Positions 15,588-25,020 of a DNA stretch of 64,000 bases are shown here, piece by piece. Within the stretch, counting starts at the first letter, position 1, and every line of letters begins with the position of its first letter. A program made the position numbers and the translations under genes. The stretch covers positions 1 through 64,000 of the forward strand of contig DASSEV010000086.1 of assembly GCA_035695105.1 (NCBI GenBank). Reading direction: 5' to 3'. The notes under the pieces are model-generated. The model did not search any database, was not told the origin of the DNA, and saw only the letters and a list, made by a program, of their open reading frames with translations. The stretch comes from JAICYJ01 sp035695105. Lineage in GTDB: Bacteria > Actinomycetota > Thermoleophilia > Gaiellales > JAICJC01.

Positions 15588-16795
15588 ATCTGCCAGGCGC
15601 CGCCGCGCAGGACGGGCACCCGCTCGCCGTCTCGTGTCACGCCCGTGACCGAGACGTCATGCGACCCGATCATGAAGTCGATGTGGATCTCGCTGCGGTT
15701 GATCCGCTCCCGGTCCGCCTCGTCCTGCACGCCGAAGTCGAACCCGCCGCCGAGCGCGATGTGCGACGCCGCGTTCTCGTCCAGCAGCGTCTCGTAGAAC
15801 ACGGTGCCGAGCGCGCCGATCCGGCTGGCCCCGTCCACCAGGGCCACCTCGCCCAGCCGCGCGGCCCCCTCGTCGATCGCCGCCCGGGCGCGCAGCATCC
15901 CGGCGCCCTGATCGGCGTCGATGGCGACGGCACGGCCGCGCTCGAATCGCACGCACAGCCCGCTGATCAGCGTGCCGTCGACATCCAGCGGCTTGGTCGA
16001 CGTCACATGCCCATCGACCCGCATCGGGTCCGGGATGGTGAACACCTCCTCGGAGGGCAGGTTGGGACGGTGCGCGACGCCGTGGGCCGTCTTCATGTCG
16101 CCGGCGGAGACGAACACCGAGCTCGGCAGCAGCCCCACGGTCAGGTCGGTTCCGGGCCCCTCGAAGTGCAGCGCGTCGAACCGGCGCTCGGTGAGCCGCC
16201 TTCCCACGGCGACGATCATCGACATCCGCTCGTCCCAGGAGGCGACCGGATCGGGATCATCGAGCCGGCACACCCGCTCGATCTCCTGCCACAGCCGCTC
16301 CAGCCCTGCGGCGGGCTCCATGTCGGGGTGCGCGACCGCCGCCCACCGCGCCGAGGGCGCCGGGCCGACCGTCCAGTTCAAGGCCCGCTCAGCGGTCAGC
16401 CTGAGCCACTCCTTGCCGACCGGCGAGCGGTCACGGCCCAGGCGGTCGGGGTCGAGCCCCGCGAGCACCTTCGGGTCGGTGCCGCCGACCAGGCTGACGG
16501 TCGCGCATCCGGCCTCGCCCACGGCTCGGACACGGTCGAACTCCCACGGCGGCGCGAAACCGATCGCGTCGTCGCCGCCGTGCAGCACCCGGCTGCGCTG
16601 GAGGTAGGGATCGAGGTAGTCGACCTCCACGTGCCTGGCACCGGCGCGGTAGCACTCCGCTGTCACCTTGCGGAGAAGATCGCGGTCGTCGAGGTCGCCG
16701 TTGACGAGCACGACCTGCCCCGGCTGCACGTTGGCGCCGAACCTGACCAGCAGCTCCGCGAGACGCTGGCCCCGCTCGTCGTTCACAGCTGCCAT
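15584..16795 (-). CDS. M29-family (thermophilic-type) aminopeptidase, copy 1
   Basis: 403 residues. M29 signatures: GANVQPGQVVLVNG near the start, HFEGPGTDLTVGL, RPNLPSEEVFTIPDP, and the metal-binding C-terminus (NAASHIALGGGF, SEIHIDFMIGS). It releases N-terminal amino acids in the cytoplasm. ATG 16795 and GTG 16786 are both possible; the GTG overlaps the stop of the upstream paralogue (GTGA). The final TAG is created at the edge of repeat element A. Confidence 0.88.
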   Translation of the reverse strand: MAAVNDERGQRLAELLVRFGANVQPGQVVLVNGDLDDRDLLRKVTAECYRAGARHVEVDYLDPYLQRSRVLHGGDDAIGFAPPWEFDRVRAVGEAGCATVSLVGGTDPKVLAGLDPDRLGRDRSPVGKEWLRLTAERALNWTVGPAPSARWAAVAHPDMEPAAGLERLWQEIERVCRLDDPDPVASWDERMSMIVAVGRRLTERRFDALHFEGPGTDLTVGLLPSSVFVSAGDMKTAHGVAHRPNLPSEEVFTIPDPMRVDGHVTSTKPLDVDGTLISGLCVRFERGRAVAIDADQGAGMLRARAAIDEGAARLGEVALVDGASRIGALGTVFYETLLDENAASHIALGGGFDFGVQDEADRERINRSEIHIDFMIGSHDVSVTGVTRDGERVPVLRGGAWQI

Positions 16796-17979
16796 TCGCC
16801 GTTGCGGAGCAGCGGCACCCGCTCGCCGCCGGCGATCCCGTCGACCTCCATCTCGGGGCTGCCGACCATGAAGTCGATGTGGATCGAGCTGGTGTTCGCG
16901 CTCGGGACGTCGGCCTCGTCGCCCACGGCCGCCGTCAGGGCATTGCCGAGAGCGATGTGGCTGGCCGCGTTCTCGTCGAGCAGCGTCGAGTAGAACACGC
17001 GGTCGAGCGCGCCGATGCGCCCCTCGCCGTCGACCAGCGCCAGCTCGCCGAGGCGCGAGCCGCCCTCGTCGCGGCCGGCGCGGGCACGCAGCACCTCCGC
17101 ATTCGCGTCGGCGTCGATGGCAACGGCGCGGCCCGCCTCGAACCGCACGCGCAGGCCCTCGATCAGGCTGCCCTCCACCAGCAGCGGCTTCGTCGAGCGC
17201 ACCGTGCCCTCCGTCCTGGCCGGGTCGGGCGTCGTGAACACCTCCTCCGTCGGGAGGTTCGGATGGTGGGTGATGCCGTCGCTCGTCTCGAACGTCGCTG
17301 CCAGCCAGCACGATGACGGGAGCAGGCCGACCGTGAGGTCGGTGCCCTCGCCGCGCAGGTGGACGGCATCGAGGCGCCGCTCGGTCAGCCGCCGCGCGAC
17401 ATCGGAGAGCCGCTCGAACCGTGCCGTCCAGGCGTCGACCGGCGACTCCGAGTCGAGCCGCAGGACGTGAGCGAGGTCGGCCACCAGCCGGTCGAAGGCG
17501 GCGGCGGCGTCGAGCTCCGGGTAGACCTGGGCGGCCCACTCGGGTGTCGGGCAGGCGATGATGCACCAGTTGATCAGCCGGTCGACGACCAGCCGCAGGT
17601 ACGCCTGGCGAACCGGGGACTGATCCGCTCCGAGCCGTGCCGGGTCGAGGCCGGCGGTGGCGGCCGGGTCGAGGGCCGCCTCGAGCGTGATCAGCGCGAC
17701 GTGCTCCTCCCCCATGCGCTGGATTCGGTCGACCTGCCACTGGGGTGCGTATCCGATCGAGTCGTCCGAGCCGTGCTCGATCCGCGCGCGCCGCACCCAG
17801 GCGTCGCTGTAGGCGACCTCCACGTGGCGCGCGCCGGCGCGGTATGCGGCATCGCTGACCGCCCGCGCGACCTGCTCGCGGCCGAGCTCCGCGTTCACGA
17901 CCAGGATCTGTCCGGGCTGCACGTTGGCGCCGAAGCCGACGGCGAGGTCGGCGAGCCGGGTCGCGAACACGTCATCCAC
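16783..17979 (-). CDS. M29-family aminopeptidase, copy 2
   Basis: 398 residues, collinear with the downstream gene and sharing the same motifs (GANVQPGQILVVN, HLRGEGTDLTVGLL, HPNLPTEEVFTTPDP, HIALGNAL, SSIHIDFMVGS). The pair arose by tandem duplication and is translationally coupled. GTG 17979 is chosen because a TACAGT -10 (17992-17987) ends 7 nt upstream. Specificities may have diverged. Confidence 0.88.
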   Translation of the reverse strand: MDDVFATRLADLAVGFGANVQPGQILVVNAELGREQVARAVSDAAYRAGARHVEVAYSDAWVRRARIEHGSDDSIGYAPQWQVDRIQRMGEEHVALITLEAALDPAATAGLDPARLGADQSPVRQAYLRLVVDRLINWCIIACPTPEWAAQVYPELDAAAAFDRLVADLAHVLRLDSESPVDAWTARFERLSDVARRLTERRLDAVHLRGEGTDLTVGLLPSSCWLAATFETSDGITHHPNLPTEEVFTTPDPARTEGTVRSTKPLLVEGSLIEGLRVRFEAGRAVAIDADANAEVLRARAGRDEGGSRLGELALVDGEGRIGALDRVFYSTLLDENAASHIALGNALTAAVGDEADVPSANTSSIHIDFMVGSPEMEVDGIAGGERVPLLRNGEWQL

Positions 17980-18003
17980 GGTCGGCACTGTAGTCGCGAT
18001 ACC

Positions 18004-18345
18004 ATGCGCCTCGCGATGAAGGCGCTCGCAGAGCAATGGGATGACATCCTGGGCCGCCAGCCGGAGGACTGGTCGTCCATGAATCTCGAGCTGGAGCTGC
18101 TCGATGCGGCCCAGAGCGAGGAGACCGCGCTCGTGCTCTCCCCGCTGAACCCCTGGCACGAGCGCGACTGGCGCAGCGGGATCTTCCGCTTTCGCGCCGC
18201 GCACACGTTCGGCTACGGCACGGCCGCCGCGCTCTGCCGCAAGCGCCTGGCGACGCTCGACTCCGTCGGGGTGCGCGGCACGCTGAGGCTGCTCAACCGC
18301 ACGGCGGACGTGCGGCCTGTGGCCACGCAGGGCACGACCGACTAG
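18004..18345 (+). CDS. Conserved-looking hypothetical protein
   Basis: 113 residues, acidic N-terminal half and basic C-terminal half, no membrane segment or signal. It contains SPLNPWHERDWRSGIFRFRAAH and a C-terminal RGTLRLLNRTADVRP; no family is recognised. The start is 24 bp from the divergent M29 start. Its TAG stop shares CTAG with the stop of convergent pheT. Confidence 0.6.
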   Translation: MRLAMKALAEQWDDILGRQPEDWSSMNLELELLDAAQSEETALVLSPLNPWHERDWRSGIFRFRAAHTFGYGTAAALCRKRLATLDSVGVRGTLRLLNRTADVRPVATQGTTD

Positions 18346-20699
18346 CCGCGCAGCTCGGCGCCCAGGCGTTCACGAAGCGCGTCCACGATGCGCGCGCGGA
18401 CGGCGTCCGCATCAGCGTCGGTGAGCGTGCGGTCGGGCGCCTGGAACGCCAGATGCACGGCGATGCTCTGGCGGCCCTCGCCGACCTGCGCACCGCGGTA
18501 CACGTCGAACACCTCGGCCGCCGTGAGCAGCTCCCCTCCGGCGTCACGGATGGCGGCCAGCAGCGCCGACGCCGGCACCGACTCGTCCACCACGACGGCG
18601 ATGTCCTGGCGGACGGCGGGGTAGGTGATGACGTCGCGGTAGAGCCTCGTCGCCGGACCCGGGTCCAGCTCATCCAGGTCGATCTCGAAGATGCACACCG
18701 GAGCCTCGATGCCGAAGGTCTCGGCGACCAGCGGGTGCACCTCGCCGAGCACGCCGCTCTGCCCGAGGCACGCCGAGCGTCCGGGGTGCAGGTACGGGCG
18801 GCCGGCGGCCGACACGTCGAGCGTCACGAGCAGCGAGCGCTCGAGCGCCTCGACCACGCCCTTCATGTCGAAGAAGCCCGCGCCCCTGCCCGCGATCAGG
18901 CCGGCAACCCGCACCGGCTGGCGGGGCAGCTCCTCGCCAGGCGCGGGCAGCACCACCCGGCCGATCTGGAACAGCGCGACCCCGTCCCGGCCGGCGTCCA
19001 GATTGCGGCGGGCAGATTCCAGCAGGCCCGGGAAGAGCACCGTGCGGAGCAGCGCCTGGTCGGCGCCCATCGGGTTCGCGATCCGCACGGCGTCCCGCTC
19101 CGGGTCGCCGTCCCCGAGGCGCAGCCGGGCGGCCAGGCCCTCGTCCGTGAAGGCGATGGTCACGGCCTCCGACAGGCCGGCGCCGAGCAGCACCTCGGCG
19201 ACGCGCCGCGCCAGCCGGACGTCAGGATCGAGCTTGCCAACGGCGTCGGCGTGCGGCGGCATCACGCTCGGCACCTTCCAGATGCCGTCGATGCGCACCA
19301 CCTCCTCGACCAGGTCGGCCTCGCGGGTGGTGTCGGCCGCCCGCCACGTCGGCACCAGCCACCCGCCGTCGCGGGCCTCGTAGCCGAGCCGCGTGAGCGC
19401 CCGCTCGATGCGCGCATCGTCGTACTCGAGGCCGGTCACGTGCTCCAGCCGCTCCCTGCGCAGCGGGACGACCGGAGGCTCCGGGAGGTCGCCGTGGAGG
19501 TCGATCGTGCCGGGCACGAGCGTCGCTCCTGCCAGCTCGACCATCAGCTGGGAGGCGAGGGCGAGCGCGCGCGGCACCAGGTGCGGATCGAGGCCCTTCT
19601 CCCAGCGCGTCGAGCCCTCGGTGCGCAGCCCCAGGCGCGCGGACGACCGCTGGATGTTCGGGCCGTCGAAGTTCGCGCACTCGATCAGGACGGTGGTCGT
19701 CTGGTCGGACACCTCGCTCCACTCGGAGCCCATCAGCCCGCCGATCGCCGACGGCTTCTCGGCGTCCGCGATCACGAGCACGTCGGCGTCCAGCGTGCGC
19801 TCCTGGCCGTCCAGCGTCACCACCCGCTCGCCGTCGCCCGCCCTGCGCACGATGATCTCCCGGCCGGTGACCTTGTCGAGGTCGAACGCGTGGGTCGGCT
19901 CGCCGACGCACAGCATGACGTAGTTGGTGATGTCGACGACGTTGGAGATCGACCGCATCCCTGCGGCCGCGATGCGGGCCTTCAGCCAGGGCGGCGACGG
20001 CCCCACCGTGACGTCCGTGAACACCCTCCCCGACCATCGTGGGCACAGGTCGGGCGCCTCCAGCCGGGCGGTCACGTGATCGCCGACGCTGCCGTCGCCG
20101 GACGGCTGCGGATCCTCGCCCGGCCAGCCGGCCAGCGGGACGTCGAGCGATGCCGAGACCTCGCGAGCGACGCCGTACACGCTCAGGCAGTCGGGCCGGT
20201 TCGGCGTGATCTCGAACTCGAGCACGACGTCGTCGATCGGCAGCACCTCGGCGAGCGGCGTCCCCGGGGTGAGGCCGTCCGGCAGCAGCATCAGGCCGGC
20301 GTGCTCCTGGGACAGCTCGAGCTCGCGCTCGGACAGCATCATGCCGTCGGACTCGATGCCGCGCAGCTTGGCGGCACGAAGCACGGTTCCGTCGGGCATG
20401 GTCGCGCCCGGGAGCGCCACGGCGACCGTGCTGCCCGGCCCGAAGTTGGTGGCGCCGCAGACGATCTGCCGCGGCTCGCCCTCCCCCACGTCCACGGTCG
20501 TCAACGACAGCCGGTCGGCGTTCGGGTGCTGCTCGCGGGTCAGCACCCGGCCCACGCGGAAGCCGTCCCCACCGGCCGGCACGGCGCTGCTGTGGATGGC
20601 CTCGAGCTTGGTGCCGGTCATGCTCAGCAGCTCGCCGAGCTCGCGCGCCGGCATGTCGAAGTCGACGTACTCGCGCAGCCAGGAGACGGGCACCTTCAT
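18342..20699 (-). CDS. pheT: Phenylalanyl-tRNA synthetase beta subunit
   Basis: 785 residues, full length. EMAP-like tRNA-binding domain about 40-150 (HPNADRLSLTTVDVGEGE), B3/B4 editing domain, B5 domain with FEITPNRPDCLSVYGVARE and the catalytic-like core, and a C-terminal ferredoxin-like anticodon-binding domain ending at residue 785. It pairs with PheS as an alpha2-beta2 enzyme. It starts in ATGA overlap with pheS. Confidence 0.95.
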   Translation of the reverse strand: MKVPVSWLREYVDFDMPARELGELLSMTGTKLEAIHSSAVPAGGDGFRVGRVLTREQHPNADRLSLTTVDVGEGEPRQIVCGATNFGPGSTVAVALPGATMPDGTVLRAAKLRGIESDGMMLSERELELSQEHAGLMLLPDGLTPGTPLAEVLPIDDVVLEFEITPNRPDCLSVYGVAREVSASLDVPLAGWPGEDPQPSGDGSVGDHVTARLEAPDLCPRWSGRVFTDVTVGPSPPWLKARIAAAGMRSISNVVDITNYVMLCVGEPTHAFDLDKVTGREIIVRRAGDGERVVTLDGQERTLDADVLVIADAEKPSAIGGLMGSEWSEVSDQTTTVLIECANFDGPNIQRSSARLGLRTEGSTRWEKGLDPHLVPRALALASQLMVELAGATLVPGTIDLHGDLPEPPVVPLRRERLEHVTGLEYDDARIERALTRLGYEARDGGWLVPTWRAADTTREADLVEEVVRIDGIWKVPSVMPPHADAVGKLDPDVRLARRVAEVLLGAGLSEAVTIAFTDEGLAARLRLGDGDPERDAVRIANPMGADQALLRTVLFPGLLESARRNLDAGRDGVALFQIGRVVLPAPGEELPRQPVRVAGLIAGRGAGFFDMKGVVEALERSLLVTLDVSAAGRPYLHPGRSACLGQSGVLGEVHPLVAETFGIEAPVCIFEIDLDELDPGPATRLYRDVITYPAVRQDIAVVVDESVPASALLAAIRDAGGELLTAAEVFDVYRGAQVGEGRQSIAVHLAFQAPDRTLTDADADAVRARIVDALRERLGAELRG

Positions 20700-21718
20700 C
20701 CGAACTGCTCCATCAGCCGCAGGTCGTTCTCCCACAGCCAGCGGATGTCGGGCACCGCATGGCGTAGCCCGGCGATCCGTTCGACGCCCATCCCCCAGGC
20801 GTAGCCGGTCCACCGCTCGGCGTCGTATCCGACATGACCAAGCACGTTGGGGTCGACCATGCCCGCGCCGAGGATCTCGACCCAGCCCTCGCCCTTGCAC
20901 ACGCGGCACGGCGAGCCGTCGCGGGCGCAGTTGAAGCAGGACACGTCGACCTCGACCGAGGGCTCGGTGAAGGGGAAGAAGTGCGGGCGCAGACGCACCT
21001 CCCGATCCGGCCCGAACATCTCGCGGGCGAAGGCCAGCAGCGTGCCCTTGAGATGGGCCAGCGACAGCCCCTCGTCGACCGCCAGGCCCTCGATCTGCGT
21101 GAACATGGCGGTGTGGGTGGCGTCCGGGGTGTCGCGGCGGTAGCAGCGCCCCATGGTGGCCATGTACACCGGCGGGGGCTGGGCGGCCATCGTGCGGATC
21201 TGCATCGGCGACGTGTGCGTGCGAAGCACGGTGCGGTCGTCGATGTAGTAGGTGTCGGACTGCTGGCGGGTGGGATGGGTGACGGCCGTGTTCAGCGCGT
21301 CGAAGTTCCGGTAGGTGGTGTCGACCTCCGGGCCGTCGGCGATGCGGTAGCCGAGGCCGAGCAGGACGTCCAGGATCTCGCGCCCCGTCTGCTCGATCAG
21401 GTGGGTGTGGCCGCGATCGACGCGTGTCCCGGGCAGGGTGACGTCCACCCGGTCCTCGCGCAGCCGCCGCTCCAGCTCCGATGCGCGCAGCTCTGACTCG
21501 CGGGCGTCGAGCGCTGCCTCGAGCGCCTGCCGCACCTGGTTCAGCACCTTGCCCCGCGGTCCGCGCTCGTCGGCGGGCAGGGAGCCGAGCTCGCGGAGCG
21601 CCTGCACGAGCGGCGCGCGGCGGCCGAGCAGCGCGATGCGCACCTGCTCGAGCGCGGCCGAATCGGGCGCCGCGGCCACCGCCGCGAGGCCCTCCTGCTG
21701 GACGGTCTCCGGATTCAT
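20696..21718 (-). CDS. pheS: Phenylalanyl-tRNA synthetase alpha subunit
   Basis: 340 residues. N-terminal coiled coil about 1-90, then the class II catalytic core: HPTRQQSDTYYID, LRTHTSPMQIR (motif 2 region), GRCYRRDTPDATH, and motif 3 in YAWGMGVERIAGLRH. A TACACT -10 (21733-21728) ends 9 nt before ATG 21718. It is separated from the usual rplT neighbour by three genes here. Confidence 0.96.
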   Translation of the reverse strand: MNPETVQQEGLAAVAAAPDSAALEQVRIALLGRRAPLVQALRELGSLPADERGPRGKVLNQVRQALEAALDARESELRASELERRLREDRVDVTLPGTRVDRGHTHLIEQTGREILDVLLGLGYRIADGPEVDTTYRNFDALNTAVTHPTRQQSDTYYIDDRTVLRTHTSPMQIRTMAAQPPPVYMATMGRCYRRDTPDATHTAMFTQIEGLAVDEGLSLAHLKGTLLAFAREMFGPDREVRLRPHFFPFTEPSVEVDVSCFNCARDGSPCRVCKGEGWVEILGAGMVDPNVLGHVGYDAERWTGYAWGMGVERIAGLRHAVPDIRWLWENDLRLMEQFG

Positions 21719-21759
21719 GAGCGCACAAGTGTACCGACGGGCGCCTGTACCCTGTCCCC
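21719..21759. promoter_or_regulatory. Divergent leaderless promoters, pheS and methyltransferase genes
   Basis: In 41 bp: TACACT on the minus strand (21733-21728) for pheS and TACCCT on the plus strand (21748-21753) ending 6 nt before GTG 21760. There is no room for ribosome-binding sites, and the two -10 elements lie within 14 bp of each other. Confidence 0.5.
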
Positions 21760-22494
21760 GTGAGCGTTGCGGCGACAGCCGACCCCTACGGCGCGCTGGG
21801 CACGGCCTACGACGCCTGGTGCCGGTCGGTGACCGAGGACATCGGCTTCTACGTCGACCTCGCCCTGGCTTCCGGCGGGCCGGTGCTGGAGATCGGCGTC
21901 GGAAGCGGCCGCGTGGCCGTTCCCACCGCGCTGGCCGGGATCGAGGTGGTCGGCGTCGACATCAGCGACGACATGCTCGACCTGGCGTGGGCCAAGGCGC
22001 TCCCGCACCACGTGCCGCTGCGGCTGGTGCACGCCGACATGCGCCGGCTTCCCGAGCTGGGGAGATTCCCGCTCGTGACGGTCCCGTTCCGGGCGTTCCT
22101 TCACCTGCGCGACGACGCCGAGCGGCTCGCGGTGCTCGAGTCGCTGCGCGACCGCCTGCGGCCCGGCGGCAGGCTCGCGTTCGACGTCTTCCACCCCGAC
22201 CGCGTGGACATCGAGGAGACGCACGGACGCTGGCTCGAGCGCGAGCCGGGCATCCACGAGCGCGCCGACTGGCGGCCGGAGGAGCGGTCGCTCAGCCTGT
22301 CCGTGCGGACGCGCGGGCGCGAGGCGACGATGGAGCTCTGGTGGGCCGAGCCGCGCACGTGGGCCGGGCTCCTCGCCCAGGCCGGGTTCGACGACGTTCA
22401 CTGCTACGGCGGGTTCGACGGCCGGCGGCTGGCGATCGACAGCCCCGATTCGGTATGGGTGGCAACAGCACCGGCTTCCGCGGCGGCCGGCTGA
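21760..22494 (+). CDS. SAM-dependent methyltransferase (class I)
   Basis: 244 residues. Rossmann motif I VLEIGVGSGRVAVP (about 42-55), acidic motif II VVGVDISDDML, and post-motif LRPGGRLAFDVFHP. Small-molecule methyltransferase type; substrate unknown. Its last 203 bp lie antisense to the 3' end of the convergent phosphoesterase frame. Confidence 0.8.
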   Translation: MSVAATADPYGALGTAYDAWCRSVTEDIGFYVDLALASGGPVLEIGVGSGRVAVPTALAGIEVVGVDISDDMLDLAWAKALPHHVPLRLVHADMRRLPELGRFPLVTVPFRAFLHLRDDAERLAVLESLRDRLRPGGRLAFDVFHPDRVDIEETHGRWLEREPGIHERADWRPEERSLSLSVRTRGREATMELWWAEPRTWAGLLAQAGFDDVHCYGGFDGRRLAIDSPDSVWVATAPASAAAG

Positions 22495-23827
22495 AGTCGA
22501 ACTCCCTGTACAGGTTCCCCAGGATGTGGGCGTTCTCGCGGACGCTCGGCCGTGAGTCCGGCCGCCCATCGGTCATCGGGTCGATGCGCGCGCCGCCGAG
22601 GAAGTCGTCCTCGATGAACTTCAGGTAGGCGTCGAAGCTGAGGGTCTGGTGATCGATGTAGCCCCGCCGTGCGTACGGGCTGATCAGCAGCCCCGGCACA
22701 CGCAGGCCGTACCCGAGGTCGTCGACGTAGGGCGGGCGGACGTGGTCGAAGAACCCGCCCCAGTCGTCCCAGGCGATGAAGATCGCGCTCGACTTCCAGT
22801 CCGGTGAGCGCATGACGGCGTTCACGATGCTGGTCACCCACGCCTGTCCCCGCCAGATCGGAGCCGGCGGATGCTCGCTGTTCTGCCAGCTGGGAACGAT
22901 CCACGAGACGCTTGGCAGCGTTCCCGCCCGTGCGTCGCGGAAGAAGTCCTCCGACGGCTGCACGTTCATCGTCTGGTGGTCGGTGTGGACGTCCAGGAAG
23001 TGCGGCAGCGGGTTCCAGATGCTCGGCGTGTGGGAGTTCTGGGCGCGCGACGGGCAGTGCATGTCGCCGTCCGCGCAGTCGGGCTGCACGCCGGGCTCGA
23101 CGAAGTAGCGCCACGTGACGCCGTGCTGTGCCAGCAGGTAGGTGAGGTCTGTCCACGGATAGCGGATCGTGCCCTGATGACGGGGCCTCGCCCACCCGTC
23201 GAATCCGTGGCAGCTGAGCGGGTCCGCCGGTGCCGTGCACGATGCCGACCAGCCGGACACCATCGCCAGGTGGGACGGAAGGCTCCAGCCGAGGTTGGAC
23301 GCGAACATGTGATCCTGCAGCACGAAGTCGTGGGCGTAGCGCCAGTAGTTCGGGATCTCGGCGGCAGTGTGGTAGCCCATCACGTCCGGGCGGGTCGCGT
23401 CGATGACGCAGCCGGGGGTGGCGGGGTTCGTCCGGCAGGGGCTCGTCAGGGCATGGCGGACGCGGCGGACGAACCCGTCCATGCGCCCCGTGTTCATGTC
23501 GGCCATCGCGTCGGCGGCGGTGTGCGGGCCGCCGACGTCGACCTGCCGGGTGTCGTGGTACGGCAGCAGGCACCTCCCGGTGCGCGGGTCGACGTTGCAG
23601 TCCCGCTTGCCCTCCATCACCTTGCGTGGAATGCCGGCGGCGCCCGGATACGTGCCGAAGTAGTTGTCGAACGACCGGTTCTCCTGCATCACGACGATCA
23701 CGTGGCGGATGCGGTGGATCGCCGCCGGGATGTGCGGCGCCGCTGCTCCGCTGCCGCTGCAGCCGGCAACGGCCGCCGCCGGCAGCAGTGCCAACGCAAG
23801 GCCGAGCCCGCGCGTTCTCCGCTTCAT
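22292..23827 (-). CDS. Secreted phosphoesterase lipoprotein (acid phosphatase/phospholipase C family)
   Basis: Lipoprotein signal with lipobox AVAGC (Cys23). Phosphoesterase family motifs: VIVVMQENRSFDNYFGT near 45, GWSLPSHLAMVSG, AWDDWGGFFDHV and a late ISPYARRGYIDH. The recognisable domain ends around REFDFSRPPRKPVLLPP; the last 50 residues are Arg/Pro/Ala-rich and read antisense through the methyltransferase gene, so the true end may be earlier (frameshift). Start ATG 23827: TACGGT (23840-23835) ends 7 nt upstream. Confidence 0.8.
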   Translation of the reverse strand: MKRRTRGLGLALALLPAAAVAGCSGSGAAAPHIPAAIHRIRHVIVVMQENRSFDNYFGTYPGAAGIPRKVMEGKRDCNVDPRTGRCLLPYHDTRQVDVGGPHTAADAMADMNTGRMDGFVRRVRHALTSPCRTNPATPGCVIDATRPDVMGYHTAAEIPNYWRYAHDFVLQDHMFASNLGWSLPSHLAMVSGWSASCTAPADPLSCHGFDGWARPRHQGTIRYPWTDLTYLLAQHGVTWRYFVEPGVQPDCADGDMHCPSRAQNSHTPSIWNPLPHFLDVHTDHQTMNVQPSEDFFRDARAGTLPSVSWIVPSWQNSEHPPAPIWRGQAWVTSIVNAVMRSPDWKSSAIFIAWDDWGGFFDHVRPPYVDDLGYGLRVPGLLISPYARRGYIDHQTLSFDAYLKFIEDDFLGGARIDPMTDGRPDSRPSVRENAHILGNLYREFDFSRPPRKPVLLPPIPNRGCRSPAAGRRTRRSSERRRTRPGRGARPTCAARPTRAPSSPRARASARTG

Positions 23828-23882
23828 CACGCCCACCGTACGGGGCGACGGTTGGACGGTTTCAATGGTGTTGAGGCGGCGC

Positions 23883-24641
23883 TCAGGCGGCCGCGCGCTG
23901 CCGCACGGCTTCGTAGAGCGCGACGGTCGCCGCCGCTGCCGCGTTCAGCGACTCCGCTCCGGGTGCCTGCGGGATGCGGGCGACCTCGTCGGCGTTGGCG
24001 ACCAGCTCCTCGGGCAAGCCGAGGCGCTCCGCGCCGACGAGCAGCAGCACTGGGCCGGTGAGGTCGACCTGCCACAGATCGCTGCCCGCGTCGGGGATCA
24101 GGGCGATCCGCCGACCGGCGCCGGGTGGTTCGTCGGCCTGCTCGATCGGAACGCGGAACACCGCACCCATCGAGGCGCGCACGCCCTTGCCCGAGAGCGG
24201 ATCGGAGCATCCCGGGGAGAGCGCCACGAAGGCGGGACCGAGGGCACCCGCCGCGCGGACGACCGTGCCCACGTTGCCCGGATCGATGACGCGGTGGAGG
24301 TAGATGCCGAGCGCGGCGTCGCCGGCTCGTTGCGGCAGGTCGGTGCGGCGGAAGACGCAGATCACACGGGCGGGATGGCCGAGCGTGCCGAGCTCCGCGA
24401 GCAACGGGTCGGCCACCACGTGCACCGGGCCGCCCCGCGCGAGCCGGGCGACCAGCTGCTCGGCCGGGGGGCGGTCGGCGGCGACGAACGTCTCGGCCGG
24501 CAGGATGCCCGCGGCCAGCGCCTCCTCGACGATGTCCTCACCCTCGGCCAGGAACAAGCCGGCGGCGGTGCGGTGCCGCTTGGCCTGCAGCCTGCGGGCG
24601 GCCTTCAGCCGCGCGTTCGCGCGCGACGTGATCGGCTCCAA
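23883..24641 (-). CDS. TrmH/SpoU-family RNA 2'-O-methyltransferase
   Basis: 252 residues: N-terminal RNA-binding region (TSRANARLKAARRLQAKRHR), then the SPOUT trefoil-knot domain with motif 1 IDPGNVGTVVRAA, motif 2 LLLVGAERLGLPEEL and motif 3 IPQAPGAESLNAAAAATVALYE. It is found after rplT in many actinobacteria and probably modifies 23S rRNA or tRNA. The start is TTG 24641, 4 nt after the rplT stop. Confidence 0.88.
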   Translation of the reverse strand: MEPITSRANARLKAARRLQAKRHRTAAGLFLAEGEDIVEEALAAGILPAETFVAADRPPAEQLVARLARGGPVHVVADPLLAELGTLGHPARVICVFRRTDLPQRAGDAALGIYLHRVIDPGNVGTVVRAAGALGPAFVALSPGCSDPLSGKGVRASMGAVFRVPIEQADEPPGAGRRIALIPDAGSDLWQVDLTGPVLLLVGAERLGLPEELVANADEVARIPQAPGAESLNAAAAATVALYEAVRQRAAA

Positions 24642-24645
24642 GTGC

Positions 24646-25008
24646 TCAGGCCTTGGCGAGCGCGGCCTTCGCGGTGTCCGCGATAACCGTGAACGCCTGC
24701 GGGTCGCTCACCGCGATGTCGGCGAGCACCTTCCGGTCGAGCTCGATCTCGGCCAGCTTCAGGCCATGCATGAACTGGTTGTACGAGAGGCCGTTCTGCC
24801 GCGCGCCCGCGTTGATGCGGATGATCCAGAGCCGGCGGAAGTCGCGCTTGCGTGCGCGGCGGTCGCGGTAGGAGTAGGCGAGCGACTTCATCACCTGCTC
24901 CTTGGCCTTCTTGTAGGAGTTCTTCTTCAGGCCGCGGTAGCCCTTGGCCTGCTCCAGCACCTCCCGGCGCTTCTTCTTGGCGTGAACGCTGCGCTTGACG
25001 CGTGCCAT
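24646..25008 (-). CDS. rplT: Ribosomal protein L20 (bL20)
   Basis: 120 residues, typical length. Basic, with the signature KKRREVLEQAKGYRGL and IRINAGARQNGLSYNQFMHG. It binds 23S rRNA early in 50S assembly and in many bacteria represses its own operon. Ribosome site GGAGGG lies 6 nt before ATG 25008. Confidence 0.97.
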   Translation of the reverse strand: MARVKRSVHAKKKRREVLEQAKGYRGLKKNSYKKAKEQVMKSLAYSYRDRRARKRDFRRLWIIRINAGARQNGLSYNQFMHGLKLAEIELDRKVLADIAVSDPQAFTVIADTAKAALAKA

Positions 25009-25020
25009 CTGTGGCCCTCC

